Assembly (NCBI RefSeq): GCF_004331455.1 | Contig: NZ_SJJR01000022.1 | Span: 39,362 to 103,361 of the forward strand | Reading direction: 5' to 3' | Length of the DNA stretch: 64,000 nt | Source: Micromonospora zingiberis | GTDB taxonomy: Bacteria > Actinomycetota > Actinomycetes > Mycobacteriales > Micromonosporaceae | Shown here: positions 33,301 through 39,633 of the stretch, piece after piece | Numbering within the stretch: the stretch's first letter is position 1 | How the letters are laid out: the number at the start of each line of letters is the position of its first letter | Notes under the pieces: model-generated | Database searches by the model: none | Told to the model about the DNA's origin: nothing | What the model saw: only the letters and a program-made list of their open reading frames with translations | Program-made: the position numbers and the translations under genes

Positions 33301-34418
33301 TCGACACCGCCGACGCAGTTCTGCTGGCCTCCACCGGTGAGGATGGTCTGATCCGGCTCTGGGATGTCTCCACCTGGAGCAGCCGACCGAGCCTGCGCGG
33401 CCACGCCAGTTGGATCCGTGCGGTGTGTGAGCTGCGCACCTCCACCCACCGGATGCTGGCCACCGCCGGAGACGACGGCACTGTCCGGCTCTGGGATCCG
33501 GCGGGCGGCCAACCTGACACCGTCACCCAGGAGCGGTTCGGCGCGGTGCACGCAGTGTGCCAGGTACCAGGCCGGCGGCCGACGACGGTCGCCTCGGCAG
33601 GCGCCGACGGCCACGTGAGCCTCTGGAACGCCGACACTGGTGAGCGGCTGCTGGAGTTCGATACCGCAGGCGGCGCCGTCAACGCGATGTGCGTGGTCGC
33701 CGACGACGAGGAGTCGCTGCTCTACACGGCTCAGGACGACTGCTCGGTCGCCTGGTGGGACACCACGGACGGTGCCCCAACGGGCGAGATGCGCGGCCAC
33801 TACGGCGAGGTCGCGGCGGTCTGCACGATCCTCGTCAACGGTCAGGTGCTGGTCGCCTCGGCCGGCGACGACCAAGCCATTCGGCTGTGGCATCCGCGCA
33901 CCGGCGCCGCGCGGGAGGTGCTGCTCGGGCATGTCACCCACGCCTGGGTCACCGCACTGGCCACGGTCAGTTGGCCCGGCATCCAGGCGCTCGCCTCGGC
34001 GGACAAGAGCGGCACCCTGATGCTGTGGGGTGGCGGCGACACCCCGGTCTGGGTTCAGCAGGGCCACCAGGATGCGGTGACCGCGTTGTGCGGGATCATC
34101 GTGGCCGGCCGGCGGATGCTGGTGTCAGGCAGCGCCGACCACACGATCCGGATGTGGGACGCCGAGTGGGGCCAGCCGGTCCACTGGTTCACCGGGCACA
34201 GCGCGGCGGTCACCGGACTGAGCCTTATCCAGGTTGCTGGTCGGGATCTGATCGCCTCGACCAGCCGCGACCGGACTGTACGGATCTGGGATCCGATGAC
34301 CGCCCGGACGGTACGGACCATCCCCGTGTATCACCCGGCGCTGGCCTGCTGCACCGTCGGCGACACCCTGCTGGTGGGTCTGGATCAGGGCCTGCTCGCC
34401 CTGACCATCAACGGCTGA
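30369..34418 (+). CDS. trypsin-like protease fused to STAND ATPase and 14 WD40 repeats
   Basis: GTG start, 1349 residues. Residues 1-210 form a trypsin-fold domain with a full triad: His40 (TCHHVA), Asp85 (AHVDLVVLEL) and Ser160 (GFSGGPVW). Residues about 245-720 form a STAND-type NTPase with Walker A GSPGVGKS (280-287) and Walker B FALVIDALDE (367-376), followed by helical repeats. From about 743 to the end are 14 WD40 blades (patterns such as LLASAGDDGTVRLWD), enough for two seven-bladed propellers; the last is degenerate. STAND proteins sense a ligand through the repeats, oligomerise with ATP and activate the effector, here probably a protease. No signal peptide or membrane span is visible. 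It forms an operon with Trypco1. Confidence 0.9.
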   Translation: MTAAPDESPWAVALYREGDPHTPVGTGIVIDTNLVLTCHHVAFAANGGLHNDLWVAFPLASKVGYFDRRKVRQCLHDGRRAAHVDLVVLELVEPVPATVAPARLRCLEPKPLVERPFWAYGFPVGIAGGTPATGTVTQSGGWGHIMMDSGVGGALNKGFSGGPVWSPEYQAVIGVVVAADGKGKGQAVTLHHADEQLPEMKLGTLSAWRVADADDSALSAWGWTLRTDGEAGRHWLPRARGVAVDTEGGARFRGRTVALRRIAEWLDQPPPITRPLLVTGSPGVGKSAALGRIVTTADPQIRASLPKDDTAVRATVGSVSCAVHVKGKTAIEVATEIARAAAVDLPVTPADLAPAVRDRLDRRDTRFALVIDALDEAAGPGHARRIVDDVLLPLARECGRYGLRVVVGTRRSDDQGDLIACFGEEAELIDLDTPEYFAESDLVNYAQATLQLLGADRPGNPYADPATAAPLARRIAALAKGNFLVAGLVARAHALRDTEPVDPASVSFTATVAHALDEYLAGLPTAGSTSARLALTALAYAETPGLPLPLWHAAVTALGGTVTATELGGFARTSAANFLVETGGGAQPSYRLFHQALNEALLANSDADRREDQRRLVSAWLGLARDGGWANMPEYLLRLLPQHAARAGLVEDLLADEDYLLHAHLDRLLMVVDAEQAPMEPLAQARARLLQRTPLAVAAQPAERAALFSVVDRLDGLGSGITADAAPYQARWAHTPPRQERSVLDGHRQAVYDVAAVEVDGRPLLASAGDDGTVRLWDPLTNQAESVFTCHDDTIRGVCAVRTGTDEVLIATASHDGTVGLWEPRTGQRRHELRGHGDWVRNICTLALPDGDLLASAGDDRTVRVWDPVTGAQRYLLSGHAGWVTAVTYVPAAGRHLLASTGYDGVIRIWEPTVGEQPTLTLTGHDGWVTTLYAVHAPGGTLLASAGYDGTVRLWDPLTGHAVRVLDTQGPITDLCTVDTADAVLLASTGEDGLIRLWDVSTWSSRPSLRGHASWIRAVCELRTSTHRMLATAGDDGTVRLWDPAGGQPDTVTQERFGAVHAVCQVPGRRPTTVASAGADGHVSLWNADTGERLLEFDTAGGAVNAMCVVADDEESLLYTAQDDCSVAWWDTTDGAPTGEMRGHYGEVAAVCTILVNGQVLVASAGDDQAIRLWHPRTGAAREVLLGHVTHAWVTALATVSWPGIQALASADKSGTLMLWGGGDTPVWVQQGHQDAVTALCGIIVAGRRMLVSGSADHTIRMWDAEWGQPVHWFTGHSAAVTGLSLIQVAGRDLIASTSRDRTVRIWDPMTARTVRTIPVYHPALACCTVGDTLLVGLDQGLLALTING

Positions 34419-34510
34419 GGCTGGTCCGGCTCCGCTGCGGCCCGACGGGCCCGGACAACCCGCGAGACCGCGACCACCGCCGCGACAGCGCCGAAGACCA
34501 CCGTCAGCAC
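34385..34510 (-). CDS. possible small membrane peptide, 41 aa
   Basis: Minus-strand frame from GTG at 34510: MLTVVFGAVAAVVAVSRVV followed by RARRAAAEPDQP, one hydrophobic segment with a positive tail. GGGAGG lies 11 bases upstream of the start, and third positions are G/C-rich. It overlaps the 3' end of the WD40 gene in the opposite direction, and I know no homologue, so it is tentative. Confidence 0.25.
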   Translation of the reverse strand: MLTVVFGAVAAVVAVSRVVRARRAAAEPDQPQPLMVRASRP

Positions 34511-34608
34511 TGCGGCGACGACCTCCCGAACTGCCGAAGAGCGCGCGTTGTGTTGCCGGGCGGCCCGACTGCCCGCCCCGCTGGGCGTTGCCCCAGGTGA
34601 TCAACTCG

Positions 34609-34663
34609 GTTTCGGCGGAATGGTGGGATCCGGGGGTGTGGGATACCGCCATTCCGCCGAAAC
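34609..34663. repeat. inverted repeat with 15-bp perfect arms
   Basis: GTTTCGGCGGAATGG (34609-34623) and CCATTCCGCCGAAAC (34649-34663) with a 25-base loop, downstream of the WD40 gene. It could be a transcription terminator or another dispersed palindrome; its layout resembles the 60-bp family but the sequence is unrelated. Confidence 0.65.
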
Positions 34664-35133
34664 GGTGCCGAGGGCGGGCGGTTCTGTGCCTGTGTGGTGT
34701 TCCGTCGGCTACGGCGGGTGCCGGGGCGTCCTGGGGGTGTGGGGATGCTGTCGAGGATGGCGCGGGCGGATCACGGTCCGGGGCTTGTTTGGCGGGGCCG
34801 CCGGTGACGGTGCGGCGCGTGATAGCGCAATCGGTTCAGCTCGACAGGGCGTGCACTCCTGTCATGGACCAACCTGCCGGCCGTGCAGGTGGGCACGAAG
34901 TTGGCCGCGATCCGGGCGCCAACTCGACTCGATCGGCAACTGAGTGTGAGCAGCGGAAACCGGTCACTACAGCCGTAGCCCAAGCGGCAGCCAACCCTGC
35001 CTCTGTACGTCTGGCGTACCTGACTTTGCCTGGGAATCCGTACGCGGACACAGGCCACGGAACGGCGAGAAATATTTGCCCAGCAGGCAGGGCAGAACGG
35101 ACGTCCGATGTCCCGTGAGCCAACGGTGCTTGG
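34664..35133. other. non-coding stretch between conflict locus and tRNA genes
   Basis: About 470 bases with lower GC and no frame that looks coding by codon use. It ends at the 3' side of tRNA-Val. No integrase fragment or attachment-site duplication is recognisable. Confidence 0.4.
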
Positions 35134-35205
35134 TGGGCGATACTGGGTTTGAACCAGTGACCTCTTCCGTGTCAAGGAAGCGCGCTCCCACTGCGCCAAT
35201 CGCCC
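35134..35205 (-). tRNA. tRNA-Val (GAC), copy 1
   Basis: 72 nt cloverleaf read on the minus strand: acceptor GGGCGAT/ATCGCCC with discriminator A, anticodon loop TTGACAC on stem CTTCC/GGAAG, and T-arm GGTTCAAACC. No CCA is encoded. Identical to the copy at 37837-37908. Confidence 0.95.
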
Positions 35206-35244
35206 GTGGTGACCGCCACACCGCATTCGGGTGGGCAAATCGCG

Positions 35245-35317
35245 AGCGGACGACGGGATTCGAACCCGCGACCCTCACCTTGGCAAGGTGATGCGCTACC
35301 AGCTGCGCTACGTCCGC
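35245..35317 (-). tRNA. tRNA-Gly (GCC), copy 1
   Basis: 73 nt, minus strand: acceptor GCGGACG/CGTCCGC, anticodon loop TTGCCAA on stem TCACC/GGTGA, and T-arm GGTTCGAATCC. It lies 39 bases upstream of tRNA-Val and is probably co-transcribed with it. Identical to 38026-38098. Confidence 0.95.
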
Positions 35318-35468
35318 CTGCCCCCAGCACCGCCGGGGACGGGCCAACTGTACCCGATGACAAGATCGCCCGGGCGACCACCCCACGCCGCCGGTGATTG
35401 CGCCGGTCACCGGCGGGGTACAGACCTCCCTCGACAGCACACCGCATCCCTGGGAAAAGGAGGCTGTC

Positions 35469-35711
35469 ATGGGTATCGGCACCAGTATTTTTCTGCTCGC
35501 GGTGGGCGCCATCCTCACCTTCGCGCTCAACGCCAGCATCGGCGGTCTCGACCTGAACGTGGTCGGGTGGATTCTGATGGCGGCCGGCGTGGTCGGCCTG
35601 ATCATGACCACGCTCGTCTGGGGGCGCCGCCGGCAGGTGGTGGCCACGACCGAGGAGCCGGTGGAGTACCGCCGGGTCGAGGAGCGTCGGGACGTCGCTC
35701 CGCCGCTGTGA
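35469..35711 (+). CDS. small two-span membrane protein, DUF6458-like
   Basis: ATG start at 35469 with a strong AAAAGGAGG upstream; 80 residues. Two hydrophobic helices (IFLLAVGAILTFAL and VVGWILMAAGVVGLIMTTLVW) flank a loop containing GGLDLNVVG, followed by a charged cytosolic tail (RRVEERRDVAPPL). The layout matches actinobacterial DUF6458 proteins, which are of unknown function and widespread in this group. It stands alone between the tRNA pair and the convergent FAD monooxygenase gene. Confidence 0.75.
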   Translation: MGIGTSIFLLAVGAILTFALNASIGGLDLNVVGWILMAAGVVGLIMTTLVWGRRRQVVATTEEPVEYRRVEERRDVAPPL

Positions 35712-35847
35712 CCGGCGTCCGACGGAGCTGATCGGTCGTCGGGGTGGGCGGTGGCGGTCACCGGTCGGGGGTGGCCGCCACCGTCGTGCCCCGCAACCCC
35801 ACTACCTGCGGTGTACGACGCGCTACCGGCCTCGGGCCGGGTCCTGA

Positions 35848-37065
35848 TCAGCGCGTACCCGCCAACTCCTCGCTGACCGAAGCGGGCCAGTCGATGCGGT
35901 AGCGCTGTTCGGGGCCGAGGGTCCGCTCCGGGTCAAGGAAGGTACGCAGCGCCAGCGGCATCATGAGCCGCATCATCCGCTTCGCGATCGGCCCCGCCGT
36001 CTTGGTGGAGGTGGTCTGCCGGCCCCGCCGGACGATCTTCTCCACTCGCGGGCGGCGCAGCCGCTCGTAGGCGGCGAACGCCGCCGGCAGGTCGGGGCAG
36101 TCGCGCAGGCAGCGCGCCAGCTGCACGGCGCTCTCCACGGCCAGCGACGCGCCCTGACCGGAGCTGGGCGACGGGGCGTGCACCGCGTCGCCGACCAGGA
36201 CCAGCCGGTCGCGGTGCCAGTGCGGTAGCGACGGCATGCTCTCGATGGACCCGATCGCCACCACGGCGGCGGGGTCGGTGTGCGCGAGCACCTGCCGGGC
36301 CGGTACGTCGTCGGCGTACACCTCGCGTAGCCGGTGCAGCCACTGCTGCGGCGGGGTCCGGTTCGCCTCCGCCCAGCTGGTCGGTCGCGGGTCGGGGACG
36401 TTGGCGAACCAGGCCGTCCGGCCGTCCGGCTGGACCCAGTAGCCGAAGAACGCGCGGGAGCCGAAGACGAAGTACATCGCCTCCGGGTCGGCGTCGGGCA
36501 CCGCGTATTCGGCGGCGCCGCCGAGGTTGAGCAGCGGCAGCACCTGCGGGCCGGGCGCGGCCGGGTCGATCAGGGTACGCACCCGGGAGCGGATGCCGTC
36601 GGCACCGACCAGCAGGTCGGCGGTGGCGGTGGAGCCGTCGGCGAAGTGCGCGAGCACCCCGTCGGCGCGCTGCTCGGCGTCGACCAGGCGCTTGCCGTAC
36701 ACGATCGGCACGCCCTGTGCCACGGCCCGTTCGCGCAGCGCCCGCGCCAGGTCGACGCGCCACAGGCCGACGGTGACCGGCTCGATGTCGACGTGCGGGA
36801 AGGCGCCGATGCGCCCACCGCGGCCGTCGGTGACCACGGTCCGGCGCATCGGCAGGCCGACATCGCGTACGGCCTGGTCGGCGTCGACCCAGCGCAGCGC
36901 CGCCAGCCCGTTGGGGGCGAGGGTCAGGGTGACGCCGACGCCGTCGGCGGCCGACGGGTGCGCCTCGTACACCGTCGCCTCGATTCCCGCGCGGCGCAGC
37001 GCCATCCCGGTCACCGGCCCGGCGATGCCGCCGCCGACGACCAACGCACTACGGGCAGTTGTCAT
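35848..37065 (-). CDS. FAD-dependent monooxygenase (class A flavoprotein)
   Basis: ATG start, 405 residues. Three FAD fingerprints are present: GGGIAGPVTGMALRRAG (GxGxxG, about 11-27), the DG motif GADGIRSRVR, and the GD motif LVLVGDAVHAPSPSSGQGAS. Class A flavoprotein hydroxylases use NAD(P)H and O2 to hydroxylate or epoxidise small, often aromatic molecules. No substrate is evident; drug or xenobiotic oxidation is possible. It overlaps the upstream PadR gene by 4 bases (ATGA) and is the likely PadR target, under the palindromic operator at 37666. Confidence 0.88.
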   Translation of the reverse strand: MTTARSALVVGGGIAGPVTGMALRRAGIEATVYEAHPSAADGVGVTLTLAPNGLAALRWVDADQAVRDVGLPMRRTVVTDGRGGRIGAFPHVDIEPVTVGLWRVDLARALRERAVAQGVPIVYGKRLVDAEQRADGVLAHFADGSTATADLLVGADGIRSRVRTLIDPAAPGPQVLPLLNLGGAAEYAVPDADPEAMYFVFGSRAFFGYWVQPDGRTAWFANVPDPRPTSWAEANRTPPQQWLHRLREVYADDVPARQVLAHTDPAAVVAIGSIESMPSLPHWHRDRLVLVGDAVHAPSPSSGQGASLAVESAVQLARCLRDCPDLPAAFAAYERLRRPRVEKIVRRGRQTTSTKTAGPIAKRMMRLMMPLALRTFLDPERTLGPEQRYRIDWPASVSEELAGTR

Positions 37066-37658
37066 GTCCGGTCCCCCATGGTCTCCTGCCAGGACTTCGC
37101 ATAGTCCGGCTGCTTCAGTGACTCGACCAGGTCGGTGACGAACCGTCGCTCCGCCTCCAGCAGGGCGAGGCTGTACTCCTCCTCGACCAGGAAGATCCAG
37201 GCGACACCGTCCGCGCGGGCCTCCGCCACGGTGGTCCGGGTCTCCTCGATCCGCCCGGCCAGCGCCGCCGACCGGCGGCGCAGCACCTCGACGGCCTCGT
37301 CGGGCGGCAGCAGGCTCAACAGCGACAGCGCGACGGCGAAGTGCGGGTACTCCTGGCGCGGCTGGGCGAGCAGCGTACGCAGCCAGTCGTGCACCTCGTG
37401 CCGACCGTCGTCGGTGATCGCGTACACCGTCCGCTCGGGTCGGGCGCTGTCCCGGACCGTCTCCTGTGGTGCGACGAAGCCCGCCCGGGTGAGCTGCTCG
37501 ATGACCATGTACAGCGAGCTGCGGGTGTAGCGGATCTGCCGGTCCTGACCGCTCTGCTTGAGCCGCCGCCCCAACTCGTACGGATGCATCGGCTCCCAGA
37601 GCAGCCAGGCGAGCACGGCCAGGGCCAGCGGGTTGGGGACCTTGCGACGGCGCTCCAC
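37062..37658 (-). CDS. PadR-family transcriptional regulator
   Basis: GTG start with GGAGG upstream; 198 residues. The N-terminal winged helix is typical of PadR (NPLALAVLAWLLWEPMHPYELGRRLKQSG... YTRSSLYMVIEQLTRAGFVAPQET), with the C-terminal helical dimerisation arm of PadR/Vir proteins. PadR proteins repress enzymes or efflux systems for aromatic compounds and release DNA on ligand binding. A perfect palindrome with 16-bp arms (37666-37703) covers the region directly upstream, including the edge of the ribosome-binding site. Its start is separated from the tRNA cluster by a hairpin. Confidence 0.9.
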   Translation of the reverse strand: MERRRKVPNPLALAVLAWLLWEPMHPYELGRRLKQSGQDRQIRYTRSSLYMVIEQLTRAGFVAPQETVRDSARPERTVYAITDDGRHEVHDWLRTLLAQPRQEYPHFAVALSLLSLLPPDEAVEVLRRRSAALAGRIEETRTTVAEARADGVAWIFLVEEEYSLALLEAERRFVTDLVESLKQPDYAKSWQETMGDRT

Positions 37659-37665
37659 GACACCT

Positions 37666-37703
37666 CCTTTAGTCAGTCCTGACTATCCAGGACTGACTAA
37701 AGG
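37666..37703. promoter_or_regulatory. PadR operator candidate, perfect 16-bp inverted repeat
   Basis: CCTTTAGTCAGTCCTG (37666-37681) and CAGGACTGACTAAAGG (37688-37703) around a 6-base spacer ACTATC. On the minus strand it ends 8 bases before the padR GTG and contains part of the GGAGG. Autorepression of the padR-monooxygenase operon is likely. Confidence 0.8.
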
Positions 37704-37785
37704 GCGTCAAGGGACCATCACCGACCCGGCGGCCGACGTTATGCGAAGGAGGTGGGCCGTTCCATGACGGCCGAGCGGCACGAGG

Positions 37786-37816
37786 AAGCCCGCCACCGGA
37801 TACCGGTGACGGGCTT
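37786..37816 (-). terminator. hairpin terminator downstream of the tRNA cluster
   Basis: AAGCCCGCCACCGG and CCGGTGACGGGCTT form 14-bp arms with one mismatch and a 3-base loop, 21 bases beyond the 3' end of tRNA-Val copy 2 in its direction of transcription. No T-tract follows, as is common in actinobacteria. Confidence 0.65.
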
Positions 37817-37836
37817 CGTCTGGTCGATCAAACTGG

Positions 37837-37908
37837 TGGGCGATACTGGGTTTGAACCAGTGACCTCTTCCGTGTCAAGGAAGCGCGCTCCCACTGCGCC
37901 AATCGCCC
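37837..37908 (-). tRNA. tRNA-Val (GAC), copy 2
   Basis: 72 nt, identical to 35134-35205: anticodon loop TTGACAC, stem CTTCC/GGAAG. Last gene of the Gly-Cys-Val cluster. Confidence 0.95.
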
Positions 37909-37920
37909 TTGCTCTTACCG

Positions 37921-37991
37921 AGGTGGGGACGGGATTTGAACCCGCGTACACGGCTTTGCAGGCCGTTGCCTCGCCTCTCGGCCACCCCACC
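37921..37991 (-). tRNA. tRNA-Cys (GCA)
   Basis: 71 nt, minus strand: acceptor GGTGGGG/CCCCACC, anticodon loop CTGCAAA on stem ACGGC/GCCGT, T-arm GGTTCAAATCC. It lies 12 bases upstream of tRNA-Val copy 2. This tRNA has no counterpart in the 35134-35317 pair. Confidence 0.95.
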
Positions 37992-38025
37992 GAGGTTGCC
38001 CCCGTCACGCGTGGCGGCAGCTCCG

Positions 38026-38098
38026 AGCGGACGACGGGATTCGAACCCGCGACCCTCACCTTGGCAAGGTGATGCGCTACCAGCTGCGCTACGTCCGC
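38026..38098 (-). tRNA. tRNA-Gly (GCC), copy 2
   Basis: 73 nt, identical to 35245-35317: anticodon loop TTGCCAA. First gene of the cluster after the promoter at 38131-38160. Confidence 0.95.
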
Positions 38099-38130
38099 AC
38101 GCCCCCGGCTGTTCCCGGTGACGGATGAGA

Positions 38131-38160
38131 ACTTTAGCCGAGCGAGGGAACGGTTGCCAA
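38131..38160 (-). promoter_or_regulatory. sigma-70-type promoter of the Gly-Cys-Val tRNA cluster
   Basis: On the minus strand: -35 TTGGCA (38155-38160), 18-base spacer, -10 TAAAGT (38131-38136), 33 bases before the tRNA-Gly 5' end. Confidence 0.55.
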
Positions 38161-38372
38161 ATCGGGTACCGCCCTTCGGCGCGTCCGGAAATCCCTCCCC
38201 TAGACCTTCCTAGGAGGGTGGGTCGCGAGGCAACGGCCGGCGGGATGGGAAGCCCACGGAAGGCGAAACCCAAACGGGAAAATTCCACACGAACAACTGT
38301 CTGGCTTCCGACTGTCGCAAGACGGATCAACCGGGCTTTGGTGACAGGCCGTATCCGCTTCGATGGGCTACG

Positions 38373-38984
38373 GTGACGGACGTGACGAGACGTGCGGCCG
38401 AAATCCGCCTGGATGCCCTGCTGCGCACCGCGTGTGACGTGATCGCGCAGCGCGGGCTGGCGAACACCCGCACGGCGGACGTGGCGCAGGCCGCCGGGGT
38501 GAGCCAGGCGCTGGTCTTTTACCACTTCGCCACCAAGGAACGGCTGCTCGCCCAGGCGTTCGCCTACGCCGTCGAGCAGGATCTGGCCCGGCTGGACGCG
38601 GTCACCCGGTCCAGCGCCCCGCCGCTGACCAAGCTGCGGCGCATGCTGCGGCTCTACACCCCGACCGGGCGCCACACGTCCTGGTCGATGTGGATCGACG
38701 GGTGGTCGGAATCGCTGCGTACCCCGGAACTGGAGAAGGTGTCCCGCCGGCTGGACCTGCGCTGGCGGCAGGACCTCGCCGCGGTGATCTCCGACGGGGT
38801 GCGCGACGGCGTCTTCGAATGTGCGGACCCGGCCGGCGCGGCCTGGCGGATCAGCGCGGTGATGGACGGCCTGGCGGTGCAGCTCGCGGTGCACGACCGG
38901 GTGATCTCCCGCCGGCAGTTCGCCGAATGGGTACGCCTGGTGACCGCCCGGGAACTCGGGCTCGATCCGGCACAACTGGACTGA
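38373..38984 (+). CDS. TetR-family transcriptional regulator
   Basis: GTG start at 38373 (a second GTG lies three codons later); 203 residues. The N-terminal TetR helix-turn-helix is clear: LLRTACDVIAQRGLANTRTADVAQAAGVSQALVFYHFATKERLL. The ligand-binding part resembles BetI-like members (WSMWIDGWSESLRTPELEKV, DPAGAAWRISAVMDGLAVQLAVHD). The target is unknown; no divergent partner gene exists, since the tRNA cluster lies upstream. The TIGR03086 gene 61 bases downstream is a possible co-transcribed partner. A CCTTCCTAGGAGG palindrome (about 38207-38219) upstream could be its operator. Confidence 0.88.
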   Translation: MTDVTRRAAEIRLDALLRTACDVIAQRGLANTRTADVAQAAGVSQALVFYHFATKERLLAQAFAYAVEQDLARLDAVTRSSAPPLTKLRRMLRLYTPTGRHTSWSMWIDGWSESLRTPELEKVSRRLDLRWRQDLAAVISDGVRDGVFECADPAGAAWRISAVMDGLAVQLAVHDRVISRRQFAEWVRLVTARELGLDPAQLD

Positions 38985-39045
38985 GCCCCCGACGCCCTCC
39001 CGGGAACCGGTCACCGGCTGCGCTCCTGCCGGCCACAATGACGCC

Positions 39046-39621
39046 ATGGACCTGCTGGAGACGTACCGGCGCAGCGTGGCCGAGTTCACCGAACGGGTGC
39101 AACTGGTCGACCCCGGGCAGTGGTCGGCGCCCACCCCGTGCCCCGACTGGGACGTCCGCACGCTGGTCAACCACGTGGTCGGCGAAGACCGCTGGAGCGT
39201 CGCCCTGCTCGCCGGCCGGACCATCGCCGAGGTCGGCGACCGGTACGACGGTGACCAACTCGGCGCCGACCCCGTCGAGGCCGCCCGCGACGCGGCAGCG
39301 CAGGCCGAGCTGGCCGCCACCCACCCCGGCGCGCGGGAACGCACCGTGCACCTGTCGGCCGGCGACACCCCCGCCGAGGAGTACCTGCACCAGCTGATCG
39401 CCGAGCACCTCGTGCACGGCTGGGATCTCGCCGTGGCGATCGGCGCCGACCCGAAACTGGACGCCGACGCGGTCGCCGAGTGTGCCCGCTGGTTCGCCGG
39501 GCAGGTCGACGACTACCAGCGCAACGGTCTGGTCCGCACCGGGGTGGGTGTCCCCGCCGCCGCCAGCGAGCAGGACCGCCTCATCGCCGCCTTCGGCCGC
39601 GACCCCGACTGGGTCCCGTGA
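39046..39621 (+). CDS. TIGR03086-family metal-binding protein (DinB/mycothiol-isomerase fold)
   Basis: ATG start, 191 residues. It has the fold of mycothiol-dependent maleylpyruvate isomerase: N-terminal metal His in LVNHVVGEDRW, Trp/Pro-rich PTPCPDWDVRTL, and the second metal site in LIAEHLVHGWDLAVAIG (Glu and His). The TIGR03086 branch is confined mainly to actinobacteria, and members are thought to be mycothiol-dependent enzymes, though substrates are unknown. It is cytosolic. Its stop lies 12 bases before the end of the convergent secreted-protein gene. Confidence 0.88.
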   Translation: MDLLETYRRSVAEFTERVQLVDPGQWSAPTPCPDWDVRTLVNHVVGEDRWSVALLAGRTIAEVGDRYDGDQLGADPVEAARDAAAQAELAATHPGARERTVHLSAGDTPAEEYLHQLIAEHLVHGWDLAVAIGADPKLDADAVAECARWFAGQVDDYQRNGLVRTGVGVPAAASEQDRLIAAFGRDPDWVP

Positions 39622-39633
39622 CGGCGAGGCCGC

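Noticed and set aside
34588..35118. Plus-strand open frame in the gap before the tRNA genes
   Set aside because: Codon usage and composition do not look coding, and no domain or ribosome-binding site is seen.
35134..35317. tRNA genes as attachment site of an integrated element
   Set aside because: No integrase, excisionase or duplicated tRNA 3' end with foreign genes is present; the duplicate tRNAs are complete genes.
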